A stretch of DNA of 64,000 bases from Pseudomonadales bacterium (GCA_023300545.1 JALZVT010000044.1:53125-117124); one strand, 5' to 3'; shown: positions 39,029-48,537, numbered from the stretch's first letter. Translations and numbers: made by a program. The notes: generated by a model from the letters alone, not told the origin.

Positions 39029-39427
39029 TCACCCCCCAGCCACCTTAACCACAAACCCCTTGGCCTCAAGCACGCTCTTAACTTTGTCCCGGTCAGCAGT
39101 CTGCAACTCAATCACTCCCTCTTTCACCGACCCGCCAACGCCGCAGCTGGCTTTCAACACCTTGGCGAGCTTTAACAGTTCAGCCTCACCAAGCACCACC
39201 CCTCGAACCAGCGTCACGCCTTTGCCTTTACGCCCCTTGGTTTCCCGATGTAGCCGCACAACGCCGTCACCTGCTGCCGCCTCAGCGGCCACCACCGTGT
39301 TGTGCTTCTCTTTACAAACACACTCGGCCTGGGCCCGCAGACAACCCGGACAGGTTCGCCCCACCTCGGTGCTGTAAACCAGCCCGCCAGTGCTGTTCTT
39401 CGATGATTTGCCAGACTTAGATTTCAT
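39029..39427 (-). CDS. yciH: SUI1/eIF1-like translation factor YciH
   Basis: A 132 aa protein with an N-terminal CPGC...CVC cysteine knuckle and the SUI1 fold with HRETKGRKGKGVTLVRGV, ASCGVGGSVKEGVIELQ and DRDKVKSVLEAKGF. YciH acts in ribosome/initiation quality control or stress inhibition of initiation. The ATG at 39427 is divergent from the 5'-nucleotidase gene (75 bp). Length slightly above E. coli's due to the N-terminal stretch. Confidence 0.93.
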   Translation of the reverse strand: MKSKSGKSSKNSTGGLVYSTEVGRTCPGCLRAQAECVCKEKHNTVVAAEAAAGDGVVRLHRETKGRKGKGVTLVRGVVLGEAELLKLAKVLKASCGVGGSVKEGVIELQTADRDKVKSVLEAKGFVVKVAGG

Positions 39428-39502
39428 GCGATGCAGTTTAGCTCAACATCAAAGCCAGAGTTCACCCTTGCAATCGGCACCCAATACACTCCATAAAGTG
39501 CT

Positions 39503-41119
39503 ATGGAAAACCTCACCGCTAACAACCCCAGACGTTGCTCTTGGTCGCTAAAAGCCAAGCTCGCCCTACTCACACTTCTCATCCTGACAGCCTGCGACCA
39601 AACCCCAGCGCCAACGGCAAACAGCGCGACAAAGACCGTCACTCTGCTCTTCACCAACGACTTCGAATCCGCTTACGACCCGGTAACCGCTTACTGGCGC
39701 AACGACATGCAGCGTATTGGCGGTATTGCCCAACTCGCCACCCTCATCGACCAGCAGCGCGCCACCGAACCCAACCCCTTCCTGCTCGACGCTGGCGATA
39801 TCTTTACGGGCACACTCGCCAAGCTCAGCAAGGGCGAGCTCGCCTTCGAACTCATGCTCAGCATGGGCTACGACGCGATGGTCATCGGCAATCACGAGTT
39901 TGAATACGGCTGGCAAGAACTGGCCGCACAAAAGTCCCGCGCGCCCTTCCCCGTGCTCGGCGCCAACCTGTTCTATAAAGACACCAACCACCCTTACGCG
40001 CAGCCCTACACCGTGCTCGAACGGAACGGCATCCGCATCGGCGTAATCGGTATTCTGGGTCAAGACGCCGCCACCGCTCTCATTCCAGCAAACATCGCAG
40101 GCGTCGACGTGCGACCACCTGCACCCATCGTGCAGCACTACATCGACCAACTAAGCGATAACGTCGACATCACCGTGCTGCTTACCCACATGGGTATGAC
40201 CGCACCAATGCAAACCAATGACGAGGCAAGCCCTGAGGTGTATCGCGGCATCGAAGCCGACTTGCAGCTCGCCGGCGCTCTCAACGGTCTCGACGTGTTG
40301 CTTGGCGGACACGCCGACGCCGGCACTCCCAAAGCCGTTGTGCATCCACAAACCGGCACCCTGATCATGCAAACCTTTGGCCAAGGCCAACACCTCGGCT
40401 TTTTGCAGTTAGAGCTGAGCGATCCATCCAACGGCAAACCGACCATCACGGCCCACAGCAGCAAGCTCATCCCGGTAAACAGCGACGCGCTATCGCCGCA
40501 CCCCATTGTCGAGGCCAAGCTCAACCGCTACCGCAACCAACACCCCGAGATTTATACCGTGGTCGGCCAGACAGACACCGATCTAACCCGTCGCTACTAC
40601 CAGGAGTCTGACCTTGGCAACCTGTTCGCAGACATTCTGCGCGACGCAACCAACACGCCCATCGGTCTAATGCCCTCCGGCGCGCTCCGCAAAGACATTG
40701 CCGCCGGCCCGATTCGAACCGTTGATCTGCTCGACGCCTTTCCCTTCGAAGACCGCATGGCCGTGGTTGAACTCACAGGCAACCAATTGCTCGATGTACT
40801 GGAACAAGGCCTGTCACTGCAACGCGGCATGCTGCAAGTGTCGGGGTTGAACATCACCTACGACCCCGCAGCCACGAGCCATCAACGATTGCGTTCTGTG
40901 CACATACAGGGCGAGCCCATTGTTTTGGGTAATCGCTATCGTGTCGGCACCGTCGAAATACTGGCGGCAGGTGGGGATGCGTTCACGCCGTTTAAAGCGG
41001 GCTCTTTAATCTCTTTGAGTGAACAACAGTTTGGCGCCGCCCTGTCTGCCTACGTGCTGGCAAAACCGTTGCTCATGCGCCCTCAAGCCAAACGAATCAC
41101 CCCGAGTACCTCACCCTGA
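39503..41119 (+). CDS. 5'-nucleotidase / metallophosphatase family lipoprotein
   Basis: A 538 aa predicted lipoprotein, lipobox LTAC (Cys31), with a calcineurin-like metallophosphatase domain and a 5'-nucleotidase C-terminal domain. The first has FTNDFESAY (D53), DAGDIFTG, GNHEFEYGW (N130, H131), LLTHMG (H229) and GGHADAG (H270); the second spans about residues 350-520. In UshA-type enzymes the first motif is D-x-H and the last GGHxH; here they read D-x-E and GGHAD, so two ligands are exchanged. It likely dephosphorylates nucleotides or related esters in the periplasm; specificity unknown. Confidence 0.83.
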   Translation: MENLTANNPRRCSWSLKAKLALLTLLILTACDQTPAPTANSATKTVTLLFTNDFESAYDPVTAYWRNDMQRIGGIAQLATLIDQQRATEPNPFLLDAGDIFTGTLAKLSKGELAFELMLSMGYDAMVIGNHEFEYGWQELAAQKSRAPFPVLGANLFYKDTNHPYAQPYTVLERNGIRIGVIGILGQDAATALIPANIAGVDVRPPAPIVQHYIDQLSDNVDITVLLTHMGMTAPMQTNDEASPEVYRGIEADLQLAGALNGLDVLLGGHADAGTPKAVVHPQTGTLIMQTFGQGQHLGFLQLELSDPSNGKPTITAHSSKLIPVNSDALSPHPIVEAKLNRYRNQHPEIYTVVGQTDTDLTRRYYQESDLGNLFADILRDATNTPIGLMPSGALRKDIAAGPIRTVDLLDAFPFEDRMAVVELTGNQLLDVLEQGLSLQRGMLQVSGLNITYDPAATSHQRLRSVHIQGEPIVLGNRYRVGTVEILAAGGDAFTPFKAGSLISLSEQQFGAALSAYVLAKPLLMRPQAKRITPSTSP

Positions 41120-41227
41120 ACAGCGTTTAAGCAAAAATTAACATTCAAGTGAGGAATTCCGCACGAAACTTTTGCACAATTAGACTGACTAATAAACTGA
41201 CATTTAAACCGGGCAGGAGTCCTTTTG

Positions 41228-41875
41228 TTGAATCTGAAAAAAGCATACAGCGCCGAGCAATTTGTTCGCGACTACGACCTATTGCTATGTGGCGCTCGCA
41301 TACTAAACGCAGGTTCATCCTCAACACGCTTTGGTGAGAACTGTGTGAACGTCGATATTCAGGAAAAGCCTGGCGTTGATCTGGTTGCTGACCTGCACAA
41401 GCTGCCCGACGACATCGAGCCTTTCGATGCCATCATCTGCAACGCTGTGCTGCAGTACTGCAAAGAACCGACCGTCGTTTTAGAAGAGTTTTGCCGAGTA
41501 CTGGCACCCGGCGGCTTGCTGTTTATCGAAGCCCCCTGGGTGCAGCCGTACTGCCACGACACCGACGATCTGTATCGGTTTTCAGAGCTCGGCCTGACTC
41601 AATTGCTGGGTAATTTCGACGTGCTTAAAAGCGGCCCCACAATCACACCAGGTTCGGCCTTTGTGATGCAGGGTAGCTTTATCGCAGGCACCGTGAGCAC
41701 CAACAAATACGTGAGCTTTGCCTTGTCAAAGCTCACCGAAACGGTGCTCTTTCCCTTTCATTGGGTAACCACCAAGCACCCCTCGCGCACCGCGGGCGCG
41801 CACTATGCAATTGCACGCAATACTCGCGAAGCAACCAACCTCGAACCCGCATCACTCGTTAGCGATAACGCCTGA
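41228..41875 (+). CDS. Class I SAM-dependent methyltransferase
   Basis: A 215 aa methyltransferase with the SAM loop ILNAGSSSTRFG, an acidic residue in NVDIQEKPG, the motif FDAIICNAVLQYC and the post-motif RVLAPGGLLFIEAPW. The substrate is unknown. The start is a TTG at 41228, seven bases after AGGAG; a TTG one codon earlier is possible. The 3' end overlaps the converging FAD gene by 17 bp. No neighbouring pathway gene points to its target. Confidence 0.75.
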   Translation: MNLKKAYSAEQFVRDYDLLLCGARILNAGSSSTRFGENCVNVDIQEKPGVDLVADLHKLPDDIEPFDAIICNAVLQYCKEPTVVLEEFCRVLAPGGLLFIEAPWVQPYCHDTDDLYRFSELGLTQLLGNFDVLKSGPTITPGSAFVMQGSFIAGTVSTNKYVSFALSKLTETVLFPFHWVTTKHPSRTAGAHYAIARNTREATNLEPASLVSDNA

Positions 41876-42986
41876 CGTGCAGCTGCGCTCGCTGTGGGTC
41901 AGGAATCGGCGCCAACGCCAATAAATCATTGGCTGCTAACCGGCTGATGGCAGGAGAGGTTTGTACGCCAAAACCACCCTGCCCACCCAGCCAGTAAAAA
42001 TTAGGCGCAAGCGGGTCAAACCCTAAAACCGGATTTCTGTCTGGCGCAAATGTGCGCAAGCCCGCCCAACGATGCGCCACCCGTTTGACCTGCATCGTGG
42101 TGATCTGTTGGAATCGATCCAGCGCAATCGCCACATCAATATCTTCGGGTTGAGCATCACAGGGCACACTTGGGTGCTCATCAGCGGGCGATACCATCAG
42201 CGCGCCTGCATCGGGTTTGAAGTAAACCGTGTTTTCGCAATCGTGCACCATCGGCCAGTGACGTGCACTCTCGGGAACGCTGCACAACACGGCCGTTCGG
42301 CGCAGAGGCGTTAGCCCTACCGGCGCCAGCCCTGCCAGTGCAGCCAACTCTTCGCACCAGCTGCCAGCCGCATTCACAACCCAACGCGCACTGATATCTT
42401 GCTCCGAGCTCTGATCAGTCGTAAGCGCAGAGGTATTGAGCAACCAGCCACTGTCAGTTCGATTAAGCCCCGTAACCGCCTGGCCCAACACCAGCTTGCC
42501 GCCCCGCTGGATGAACTGCCGGCGAAAACCACTGAGCAGTTCGTGCACGTCTATGCCTTGCATCGATGGATCGAAAGACACGCGCTTAATCCAGTCGGGG
42601 TTCAATACCGGCAATTTCTCAACCGCCTCACTAACGCTGATCTCATGCAGCTCGGGGTTACCCGGCTGCCAGGTCGCTAGGTGGTCATCAAACGCAGCAA
42701 GCTGATCGGCGCCGCCGACAGTCAAACCACCCAGCGGGTGCAACAACGGGTGCTCGCTAAACTTACCCGGCTGCTGAAAGAAAAAATCACGCGACGCACG
42801 CGTTAACCCGGCCACTACGTGACTCTCATAGCCTTCAATATAGACAGCGGCAGACCGCCCTGAACTGTGATAAGCCGGCTGACTCTCACGCTCGATTAAC
42901 ACAACGCTCGCCTGCTCGCTAAGCGCCGCCGCCACAGACAAACCGGCAACCCCAGCACCCACTACTGCAAAATCGTAATTGCTCAT
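41859..42986 (-). CDS. FAD-dependent oxidoreductase (DAO family)
   Basis: A 375 aa protein with an N-terminal dinucleotide fold VVGAGVAGLSVAAAL, the GR-type SSGRSAAV segment and a C-terminal FAD-binding region TFAPDRNPVLGFDP followed by GGQGGFGVQTSPAISR. These features match D-amino acid oxidase/glycerol-3-phosphate dehydrogenase relatives; the amino acid or amine substrate is not clear. The ATG at 42986 has GGAG upstream. Overlaps the converging methyltransferase by 17 bp. Confidence 0.87.
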   Translation of the reverse strand: MSNYDFAVVGAGVAGLSVAAALSEQASVVLIERESQPAYHSSGRSAAVYIEGYESHVVAGLTRASRDFFFQQPGKFSEHPLLHPLGGLTVGGADQLAAFDDHLATWQPGNPELHEISVSEAVEKLPVLNPDWIKRVSFDPSMQGIDVHELLSGFRRQFIQRGGKLVLGQAVTGLNRTDSGWLLNTSALTTDQSSEQDISARWVVNAAGSWCEELAALAGLAPVGLTPLRRTAVLCSVPESARHWPMVHDCENTVYFKPDAGALMVSPADEHPSVPCDAQPEDIDVAIALDRFQQITTMQVKRVAHRWAGLRTFAPDRNPVLGFDPLAPNFYWLGGQGGFGVQTSPAISRLAANDLLALAPIPDPQRAQLHVRRYR

Positions 42987-43057
42987 ACTTTTCTCCGCTG
43001 CCGTTTTGTCCAGAACCTAACCGAATAATACGTCGAATCCGGCTGTGGACGCGCAGG

Positions 43058-44749
43058 CTAAATAGGTGCCCGACTGCCCATTTCGAGCAGTGGGCGTGGC
43101 CCCTCGCTAAAGGGTGCTGCAGGCGTCGACGCCGCTAGTGCTGCAAGCGCCGCGACGGCCTGGGTAAATTGCTCGGCCGCGGCCCGCTCCGCTTCGTTGC
43201 CAAAGGGGAACGTCGGCGGCGCGGTTAAGCCGGCCAACAACTCGGTTAGCTCTTGCTCACTGACACCATCCGGCCCCATCGACGCGCCTAACTCGTCGAT
43301 TTTTTCGACCAGTGCCGCCATACCAGCACGAAATCGGGTCCAACGATGGCCGCGCCAACTCATCGGATCTGTATCGGGCAGCTCTGCGTAACGCGCACAC
43401 AAACGACGACCCGCTTCTTTCCCGCGCGCAATGAGTGCCTGCACGGTCGCAGAGTCCATATCCAGATTCAGCCCACCCTCGTGCTTGGCAAGCCACAGCT
43501 CGGCAATGCGGTCGCGGAAACCAGGCAGCTTTAAATAGGCGTTGTCGTGCCAGTTCTGCGCACTGCCAAAAATGGCACCCACCAACCCCAACAGTGAACT
43601 CACCGAGTCGTCGCGCTCAAAGCGCGACCACAGATCCAAGGTGCCATCTGTGCGGTCGGCACTCATATAGATCAGCTCACCATTCGCTCGCAACTGTTGT
43701 CGCTGGGGCAAACCCTCGCTATCCACGTCTTGAAAGTTAAGCGCAAGAGTTGGCCAGCGTGGGTAAATGGAGTCGAACCGATGAACCGGGAAATTGCTGG
43801 TGATGCCTCCGTCGCTAAACCACACCCGCTCAAGCGGGCTACCCGGCATGTGCAAATTGGGCGCCCACAACGGCACCATCGAAAACAGAATGGGAAAGCT
43901 CAGGCTCAGACGTGCAGCCACCACGATGGGCAGATCAAGGTTTGGTAAAGGTAAGGCGCCGTCCTGGCGCAACAGATCGTTATCAATGGTCTGCGCCGCG
44001 TCCTGCATTTGCGCAATGACACTCGCTGGAAAAAACGGCTCAAGGTCTGCCGCTTTGAATGCAAAGGTGTGGGCCTGGAGTGGAAATTCGACCGGCCGAT
44101 TAAAGGTCACACAGGTGGTCACCGTACGCAGATCAATTGACCGCAGCGGGTCAACAAAGTCACCGTGGGTGCCAATGGGTTTAGGCGCTTGCAGCAAGTC
44201 GCGAAACGTCAGATGGCGTCCCGCAGACTTATCGGCAGACTTATCAGCAATAGCGTCGATTAGACTAGTGAGCCAGGTGGTGATCGCCGGTCCTTCATTG
44301 CCAGGGTCTACTGCAATACCGGAACACAGGCCAAAATTGTTGTTGTAGATCGGTTCGAAAAAACGCTGGCGCGATGTCTTGCTCCGTAGCCGCCACACCA
44401 GCCCTAACTTGTCACCGATGGTGGTTTTGTGTTCCAGCAACTTCATCACCAACCGAAACAGCTTCTCAGTGTTTTTGTCGGGGCGAAACAGGGTTTTCAA
44501 CCGACCCGGTTTACCGAGTTCGTCCGCAACCTGATCGAGCGCGGCAAACCCCGCCATAGTGCCGGTATTGCGGCGACGATATTCAGCGGCTGCGGCAACA
44601 ACTGCGGCAAGGGCGCCCGCTGAGGTTCCGCCAATGCCGACAAGATTGAACGTGCTGGCTATCTCCTGCAACGCACCAGGGTAAACCACCCCGCTGGTTG
44701 CGCCACCTTTCATCACTAAGTCACAATTTTGGTTGGCACCTTCTGCCAT
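43058..44749 (-). CDS. Patatin-like phospholipase
   Basis: A 563 aa protein with the patatin catalytic dyad: oxyanion loop KGGATSGVVYPG (about residues 14-25), nucleophile S43 in GIGGTSAGALAAV and Asp in WFSDGGITSNFPVH. The family hydrolyses acyl esters of phospholipids. It has no signal peptide, so is cytosolic or type-specific secreted. The ATG at 44749 has GGAG eight bases upstream; an alternative at 44767 has none. The Pro/Ala-rich C-terminus is variable. Lies on the same strand as, and 63 bp downstream of, the peroxiredoxin gene; operon unclear. Confidence 0.85.
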   Translation of the reverse strand: MAEGANQNCDLVMKGGATSGVVYPGALQEIASTFNLVGIGGTSAGALAAVVAAAAEYRRRNTGTMAGFAALDQVADELGKPGRLKTLFRPDKNTEKLFRLVMKLLEHKTTIGDKLGLVWRLRSKTSRQRFFEPIYNNNFGLCSGIAVDPGNEGPAITTWLTSLIDAIADKSADKSAGRHLTFRDLLQAPKPIGTHGDFVDPLRSIDLRTVTTCVTFNRPVEFPLQAHTFAFKAADLEPFFPASVIAQMQDAAQTIDNDLLRQDGALPLPNLDLPIVVAARLSLSFPILFSMVPLWAPNLHMPGSPLERVWFSDGGITSNFPVHRFDSIYPRWPTLALNFQDVDSEGLPQRQQLRANGELIYMSADRTDGTLDLWSRFERDDSVSSLLGLVGAIFGSAQNWHDNAYLKLPGFRDRIAELWLAKHEGGLNLDMDSATVQALIARGKEAGRRLCARYAELPDTDPMSWRGHRWTRFRAGMAALVEKIDELGASMGPDGVSEQELTELLAGLTAPPTFPFGNEAERAAAEQFTQAVAALAALAASTPAAPFSEGPRPLLEMGSRAPI

Positions 44750-44812
44750 GCGCCTGTCTCCATCCATGAGCAGCTATAAAGCTACTCTCAAAACGACAGA
44801 GACAGCAACTGC

Positions 44813-45262
44813 TCAGGCTTCGCCCAACACCTCGTGAATGAGGTCACTGTGATTGCCCAGAAACACATCCGCGACCGACCGATTGCGAATCACCGCGTCC
44901 TGTCCGATCAAATAAGTGACGCGACGCACCCCAATACCCAGCGGGCCCGTTACTCCAAATGCTTTGATCAGCACCTTGTTAACGTCGGGTAATAGCGAAA
45001 ACGGCAACTCAAACGTATTGGTGAATTTTTGGTGGCTCTCGCTGCCTTGTGGACTAACGCCCACCACGCGCACACCGACATCTTCTAAATCGGCAAAGTT
45101 GTCGCGAAACAGACAGGCTTCCGCTGTACACACTGGCGTGAAGTCCGCAGGGTAAAAATAAAGAATCAGTTCACCCTCTGCCAACAGATCACTCAAAACC
45201 AGGCGCTCACCAACCTGATCAAGCTGATCAAATTCGGGGGCAATATCGCCAACATCAAGCAT
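44813..45262 (-). CDS. Peroxiredoxin (BCP/AhpC-TSA type)
   Basis: A 149 aa thiol peroxidase with the peroxidatic Cys45 in ADFTPVCTAEAC and a second Cys50 five residues on, the bacterioferritin-comigratory-protein arrangement. It reduces peroxides with thioredoxin or a similar donor. ATG at 45262 with AGGAG upstream. Upstream of the patatin gene on the same strand with 63 bp between. Confidence 0.88.
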   Translation of the reverse strand: MLDVGDIAPEFDQLDQVGERLVLSDLLAEGELILYFYPADFTPVCTAEACLFRDNFADLEDVGVRVVGVSPQGSESHQKFTNTFELPFSLLPDVNKVLIKAFGVTGPLGIGVRRVTYLIGQDAVIRNRSVADVFLGNHSDLIHEVLGEA

Positions 45263-45573
45263 GGAGGGCTCCTGCGAGTTTGCGTCAAAGTGACGGACAA
45301 TCCGGAGCCGGCATGGTCCGCTGTTGCACGGCCGACTACAACCGACAGTACAACGATTAACCCAGCCCCGTCACTGTGAAATCAGCATCGACATCCTTAT
45401 TTTTAATCGTTATTTAGTCAGCATAGCTGCCCACTTAACTGACGCTGTGATACTTCTGTGAAATTTAGATGTTTCCCTTACCGAAGGGGCAGTCGCAGGC
45501 CAGAAAGGGCTTTGGCGGCTGAACAATAAAAATAACAATTGCACTCTTCCAAGGATGAGGCAGGAGCAAAACA
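45263..45573. other. Intergenic region before the PEP-CTERM gene
   Basis: 311 bp between the divergent peroxiredoxin and PEP-CTERM genes. I see an AGGAG at 45562-45566 before the PEP-CTERM ATG, and AT-rich tracts, but no palindrome, sigma-54 site or small gene that I can support. Confidence 0.5.
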
Positions 45574-46407
45574 ATGAATATTAGAACAATGGGGCGTATC
45601 GCCGCAGTGGGCCTATTTGGCCTCAGCGCCAGCGCCCAGGCCGCCGTACTGCAAATTACTTTTGAAAACACCGGCGCGTCTGACGACTTTGTGCTCACCC
45701 CACTGTGGGTTGGTCTGCACAACGGCGATTTTGATCTGTTTGATGATGGCAGCGCCGCTAGTGCTGGCTTGGCACTACTGGCCGAAACCGGCAGCGCCGC
45801 CGTGCTGTCTGAAGAATTTGCAGCAATGGGCCGTCTGCAACTGGCTGGCATTGGCAACGCTGATGGCTTTGCCGGCGCACCAGTGGTTGAAGGCGGTGAA
45901 ACAGCCGTTGGCGAAATTACCATTATGAATCCGGCGGCTTATAACTTCTTAAGCTTCGCCACCATGCTTATCCCAACAAACGACGCGTTTTTTGGTAACG
46001 AGGACCCAACCGCCTACCGCATCTTCAATGAAGACGGCAGCTTCGCAAACCCCGCCCCTATTGAGCTGTTTGGCAGCGACATCAGAGACGCGGGTAGCGA
46101 AGTAAACGACACGTTCGGCGCTGCGTTCTCAGCCATTGGCGGCGCAGACTCACGTGAGAACGGCGTAGTGGGCTTGCACCCTGGCCTCGACAACTTTGTC
46201 GGCACGGGCACGGCCGCAGGGCAGACCATTGGTCGCGCACCGGGTGACAACCAGTTGCTGGCTCGCATCACGTTTACGCTCATACCAGACGCTGCAGACG
46301 TGCCAGAGCCGGCCACCGCAGTGCTGCTAGGCTTCGGCTTAATGGGTCTTGGCTTGCGCAACAAGCGCCGCAGAAAAAGCATGGCTAACGGCACTGTTGC
46401 CAGCTAG
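45574..46407 (+). CDS. Spondin-domain protein with PEP-CTERM sorting signal
   Basis: A 277 aa secreted protein with a signal peptide ending SAQAAV, a spondin-like domain (LQITFENTGASDDFVLTPLW, then HNGDFDLFDDGSAAS) and a C-terminal sorting signal: V-P-E-P followed by a hydrophobic helix ATAVLLGFGLMGLGL and basic NKRRRKS. PEP-CTERM proteins are processed by an exosortase (EpsH/XrtA type), which must lie elsewhere. The family is linked to biofilm or surface exopolysaccharide. ATG at 45574 after AGGAG. A strong hairpin follows. Confidence 0.88.
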   Translation: MNIRTMGRIAAVGLFGLSASAQAAVLQITFENTGASDDFVLTPLWVGLHNGDFDLFDDGSAASAGLALLAETGSAAVLSEEFAAMGRLQLAGIGNADGFAGAPVVEGGETAVGEITIMNPAAYNFLSFATMLIPTNDAFFGNEDPTAYRIFNEDGSFANPAPIELFGSDIRDAGSEVNDTFGAAFSAIGGADSRENGVVGLHPGLDNFVGTGTAAGQTIGRAPGDNQLLARITFTLIPDAADVPEPATAVLLGFGLMGLGLRNKRRRKSMANGTVAS

Positions 46408-46440
46408 CACGTCTTGGCGCGGAATCCCCTTCCCGCCACC

Positions 46441-46468
46441 GAACGCACGGGTAATTGCCCGTGCGTTC
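46441..46468 (+). terminator. Long hairpin after the PEP-CTERM gene
   Basis: GAACGCACGGG (46441-46451) pairs with CCCGTGCGTTC (46458-46468), a perfect 11 bp stem with a 6-base loop, 34 bp after the stop. No T-run follows; likely a transcription barrier or mRNA 3' protector. Confidence 0.6.
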
Positions 46469-46568
46469 ATCACCCCGACCAAAAAGACTTACTGTAGGCT
46501 GAACAATTCACCGATAATCGAGTCCTACACTCGATTCTCAGGTTTGAGTTACTGCAGGAAAGCTCTCC

Positions 46569-47270
46569 ATGGTATTGCCCAACTTCTCGACATATTCGCT
46601 CTACGCCACCGTACTGTTAGTGGCTGCCCTGGTGAGCGGGCTATTCGCCTACGACACACGAGCCGCTAAATCCACAGCGTCTGCACCTTCTGCACCTGCG
46701 GAGTCCAGCACCGTCATCACCGAGTCTCTCGCTGCGCCGTTAATAGCTGAAGAGAGGATTGCTGAACAGAGGGTTGCGGAGGAACTGGTTCGTGCCGACA
46801 TGACCGCAGAAGAGATGGCCGCAAAAAAGGCCATGATGGCCAGAGAGCCAATGGCCGCCAACGCAGATATTCGCAACCACCGCGCCTGCAACACCAGCGG
46901 CATCGCCCTGTCTGGCATCGACGTCGTGAGCTACCACAAGCCCACGGGGCCCTTAATGGGCAATTCAGAATTCACGGTCAGCCACGAAGGCCTGATCTAT
47001 CACTTCTTAAGCGCAGCCCACGCAGCAGAGTTCAGCGCAGACAAAGACAGGTACCTCCCAAAATATCTGGGCTGGTGCGCCACCAGCCTGGCAGTGGGCG
47101 CACTCACCTGTCCGAATCCGCTCAACTACAAACTGGAAAACGGCGAGCTGTTGTTGTTTGAGACGACCGGCTTCACCAACGGTCAGAGCCTGTGGAATGC
47201 CGACCCTCTTGGCTATCGACAGCGCGCCAATCAAAACCGTGACACCTTCCTGAACATGCCGGGCGGTTAA
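46569..47270 (+). CDS. YHS-domain protein with membrane anchor
   Basis: A 233 aa protein with one N-terminal membrane segment (about 10-27), a variable Glu/Ala/Arg-rich helix (40-85; AEERIAEQRVAEELVRADM is typical), and a YHS domain at 95-200, beginning ALSGIDVVSYHKP and with YHFLSAAHAAEFSADKDRYLPKYLGW. YHS domains often bind metal or occur with copper/heavy-metal proteins. Function unknown. It ends 7 bp before the TAXI-type gene and is probably co-transcribed with it. Confidence 0.75.
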   Translation: MVLPNFSTYSLYATVLLVAALVSGLFAYDTRAAKSTASAPSAPAESSTVITESLAAPLIAEERIAEQRVAEELVRADMTAEEMAAKKAMMAREPMAANADIRNHRACNTSGIALSGIDVVSYHKPTGPLMGNSEFTVSHEGLIYHFLSAAHAAEFSADKDRYLPKYLGWCATSLAVGALTCPNPLNYKLENGELLLFETTGFTNGQSLWNADPLGYRQRANQNRDTFLNMPGG

Positions 47271-47277
47271 CTCGCTC

Positions 47278-48531
47278 GTGCGCTACATAACCACCAGCAG
47301 TGCTCTGCTCGCGCTTGTGCTGTGCCTTAGCAGTTGCAGCATGCGACCACCTGCTCTCGTGATCGGCCACACCACCGAGGAACCTGGGCCTGCTATGGCA
47401 CAGGCCATCGCTGACGTACTAACAACCGCTGGCTTTCGGGTTCAACTTGATGGTGGCCTCGAATCCGTCGCTGAACTTGCCGCGGCACTGGAAGGTGGCA
47501 AGATAGATCTCGGGCTGATGGAAGAACCGCTAACGCAAGAACCCAAATTACGCATGCTGATGCCGCTCTACCCGAGCGTTTTACACGCCGTCTACAACAG
47601 CGAGCTAGGAACACCAGATCTTGCCGCATTGCTCGCGGCAGACCCTATTTACGCAGGCCCCCCCTCAAGCCTTGGACACCGGCTTATCCGAGAATTGGCG
47701 ACGCATTATCAGGTGCCCGGTATCGGTGCTCGCCTTAGGGATGCCCCCTGGGTGCCAGCACCCGGATCGCCGCCCCTTGCCTACCTGATTTTTGGCGGCA
47801 TCTTAACCCCCGAAGCACGGCGCGGCTTTGTTAACTACCAGCTGTTTTCTTTTACTGAAAGCAACAATGCCTCTGCCGAGGCCCTGGCACTGCTGTATCC
47901 CAATCTGCGAACGTTTACGCTGCCAGCGGGCATCTACCCAGAGCTTACCGATCGTTCGGTCGAGACGTTGGCGGTCGAAACCCTGTTGGTTTCAAGCCCT
48001 TCGCTCGATTCAGAAATCGTCTATGCAGCCGTTGCGGCTCTGCGCGAGCAGCCACAAGAACTGGAGAAGACCTACGCGTTGAGTCGCGCGTCTTTTTCCC
48101 GCGCCATCGACCACAGCATTCACACCATTGCGTTGCACGACGGCGCACAGCGCTACATCGACAAGGACGAACCAGCACTCCTTGAACGCTACGCTGAGGT
48201 ACTGGCCCTGGGCGTTGCCTTGCTGCTCGCCATCGGCACCGCAGTCACCGCGCTATTACGGTCCCGGCGACAACGGCAAAAAGATCGGTTGGATGAGTAC
48301 TTCATGCGCCTGCAGGGCCTGCGCGTGAAACTCTACGAACGCACTCACCTGCCTCATGACGACTCAGAAAAACCGCCGACCACACTAGCCGACATTGACG
48401 CTGACGTGGCGCACCTCGAAGGCGAAGTACTGCAGTTGTTGGTTGAGGAGCGGCTTGCGGTAGATGCCGCACTGGTGACCTTCTTCTTGCTCAGTGAAAG
48501 CGTGCGGAAACAAGTTCACAAATCTGTATAA
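47278..48531 (+). CDS. TAXI-type solute-binding lipoprotein with C-terminal membrane helix
   Basis: A 417 aa protein starting at GTG 47278 with a lipobox LSSC (Cys20) and a periplasmic-binding region typical of TAXI-family TRAP solute receptors (residues 28-290, with LVIGHTTEEPGPAMAQAIADV). Unlike classical members it has a transmembrane helix (about 305-325) and a cytoplasmic basic, coiled tail (RSRRQRQKDRLDEYFMRLQ). No TRAP membrane subunits are nearby, so it may be a signalling or scaffold version. Substrate unknown; family assignment by pattern. Confidence 0.7.
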   Translation: MRYITTSSALLALVLCLSSCSMRPPALVIGHTTEEPGPAMAQAIADVLTTAGFRVQLDGGLESVAELAAALEGGKIDLGLMEEPLTQEPKLRMLMPLYPSVLHAVYNSELGTPDLAALLAADPIYAGPPSSLGHRLIRELATHYQVPGIGARLRDAPWVPAPGSPPLAYLIFGGILTPEARRGFVNYQLFSFTESNNASAEALALLYPNLRTFTLPAGIYPELTDRSVETLAVETLLVSSPSLDSEIVYAAVAALREQPQELEKTYALSRASFSRAIDHSIHTIALHDGAQRYIDKDEPALLERYAEVLALGVALLLAIGTAVTALLRSRRQRQKDRLDEYFMRLQGLRVKLYERTHLPHDDSEKPPTTLADIDADVAHLEGEVLQLLVEERLAVDAALVTFFLLSESVRKQVHKSV

Positions 48532-48537
48532 GCCGCC

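Noticed and set aside
45421..45573. Sigma-54 promoter before the PEP-CTERM gene
   Set aside because: No TGGCACG-N4-TTGCA match on either strand.
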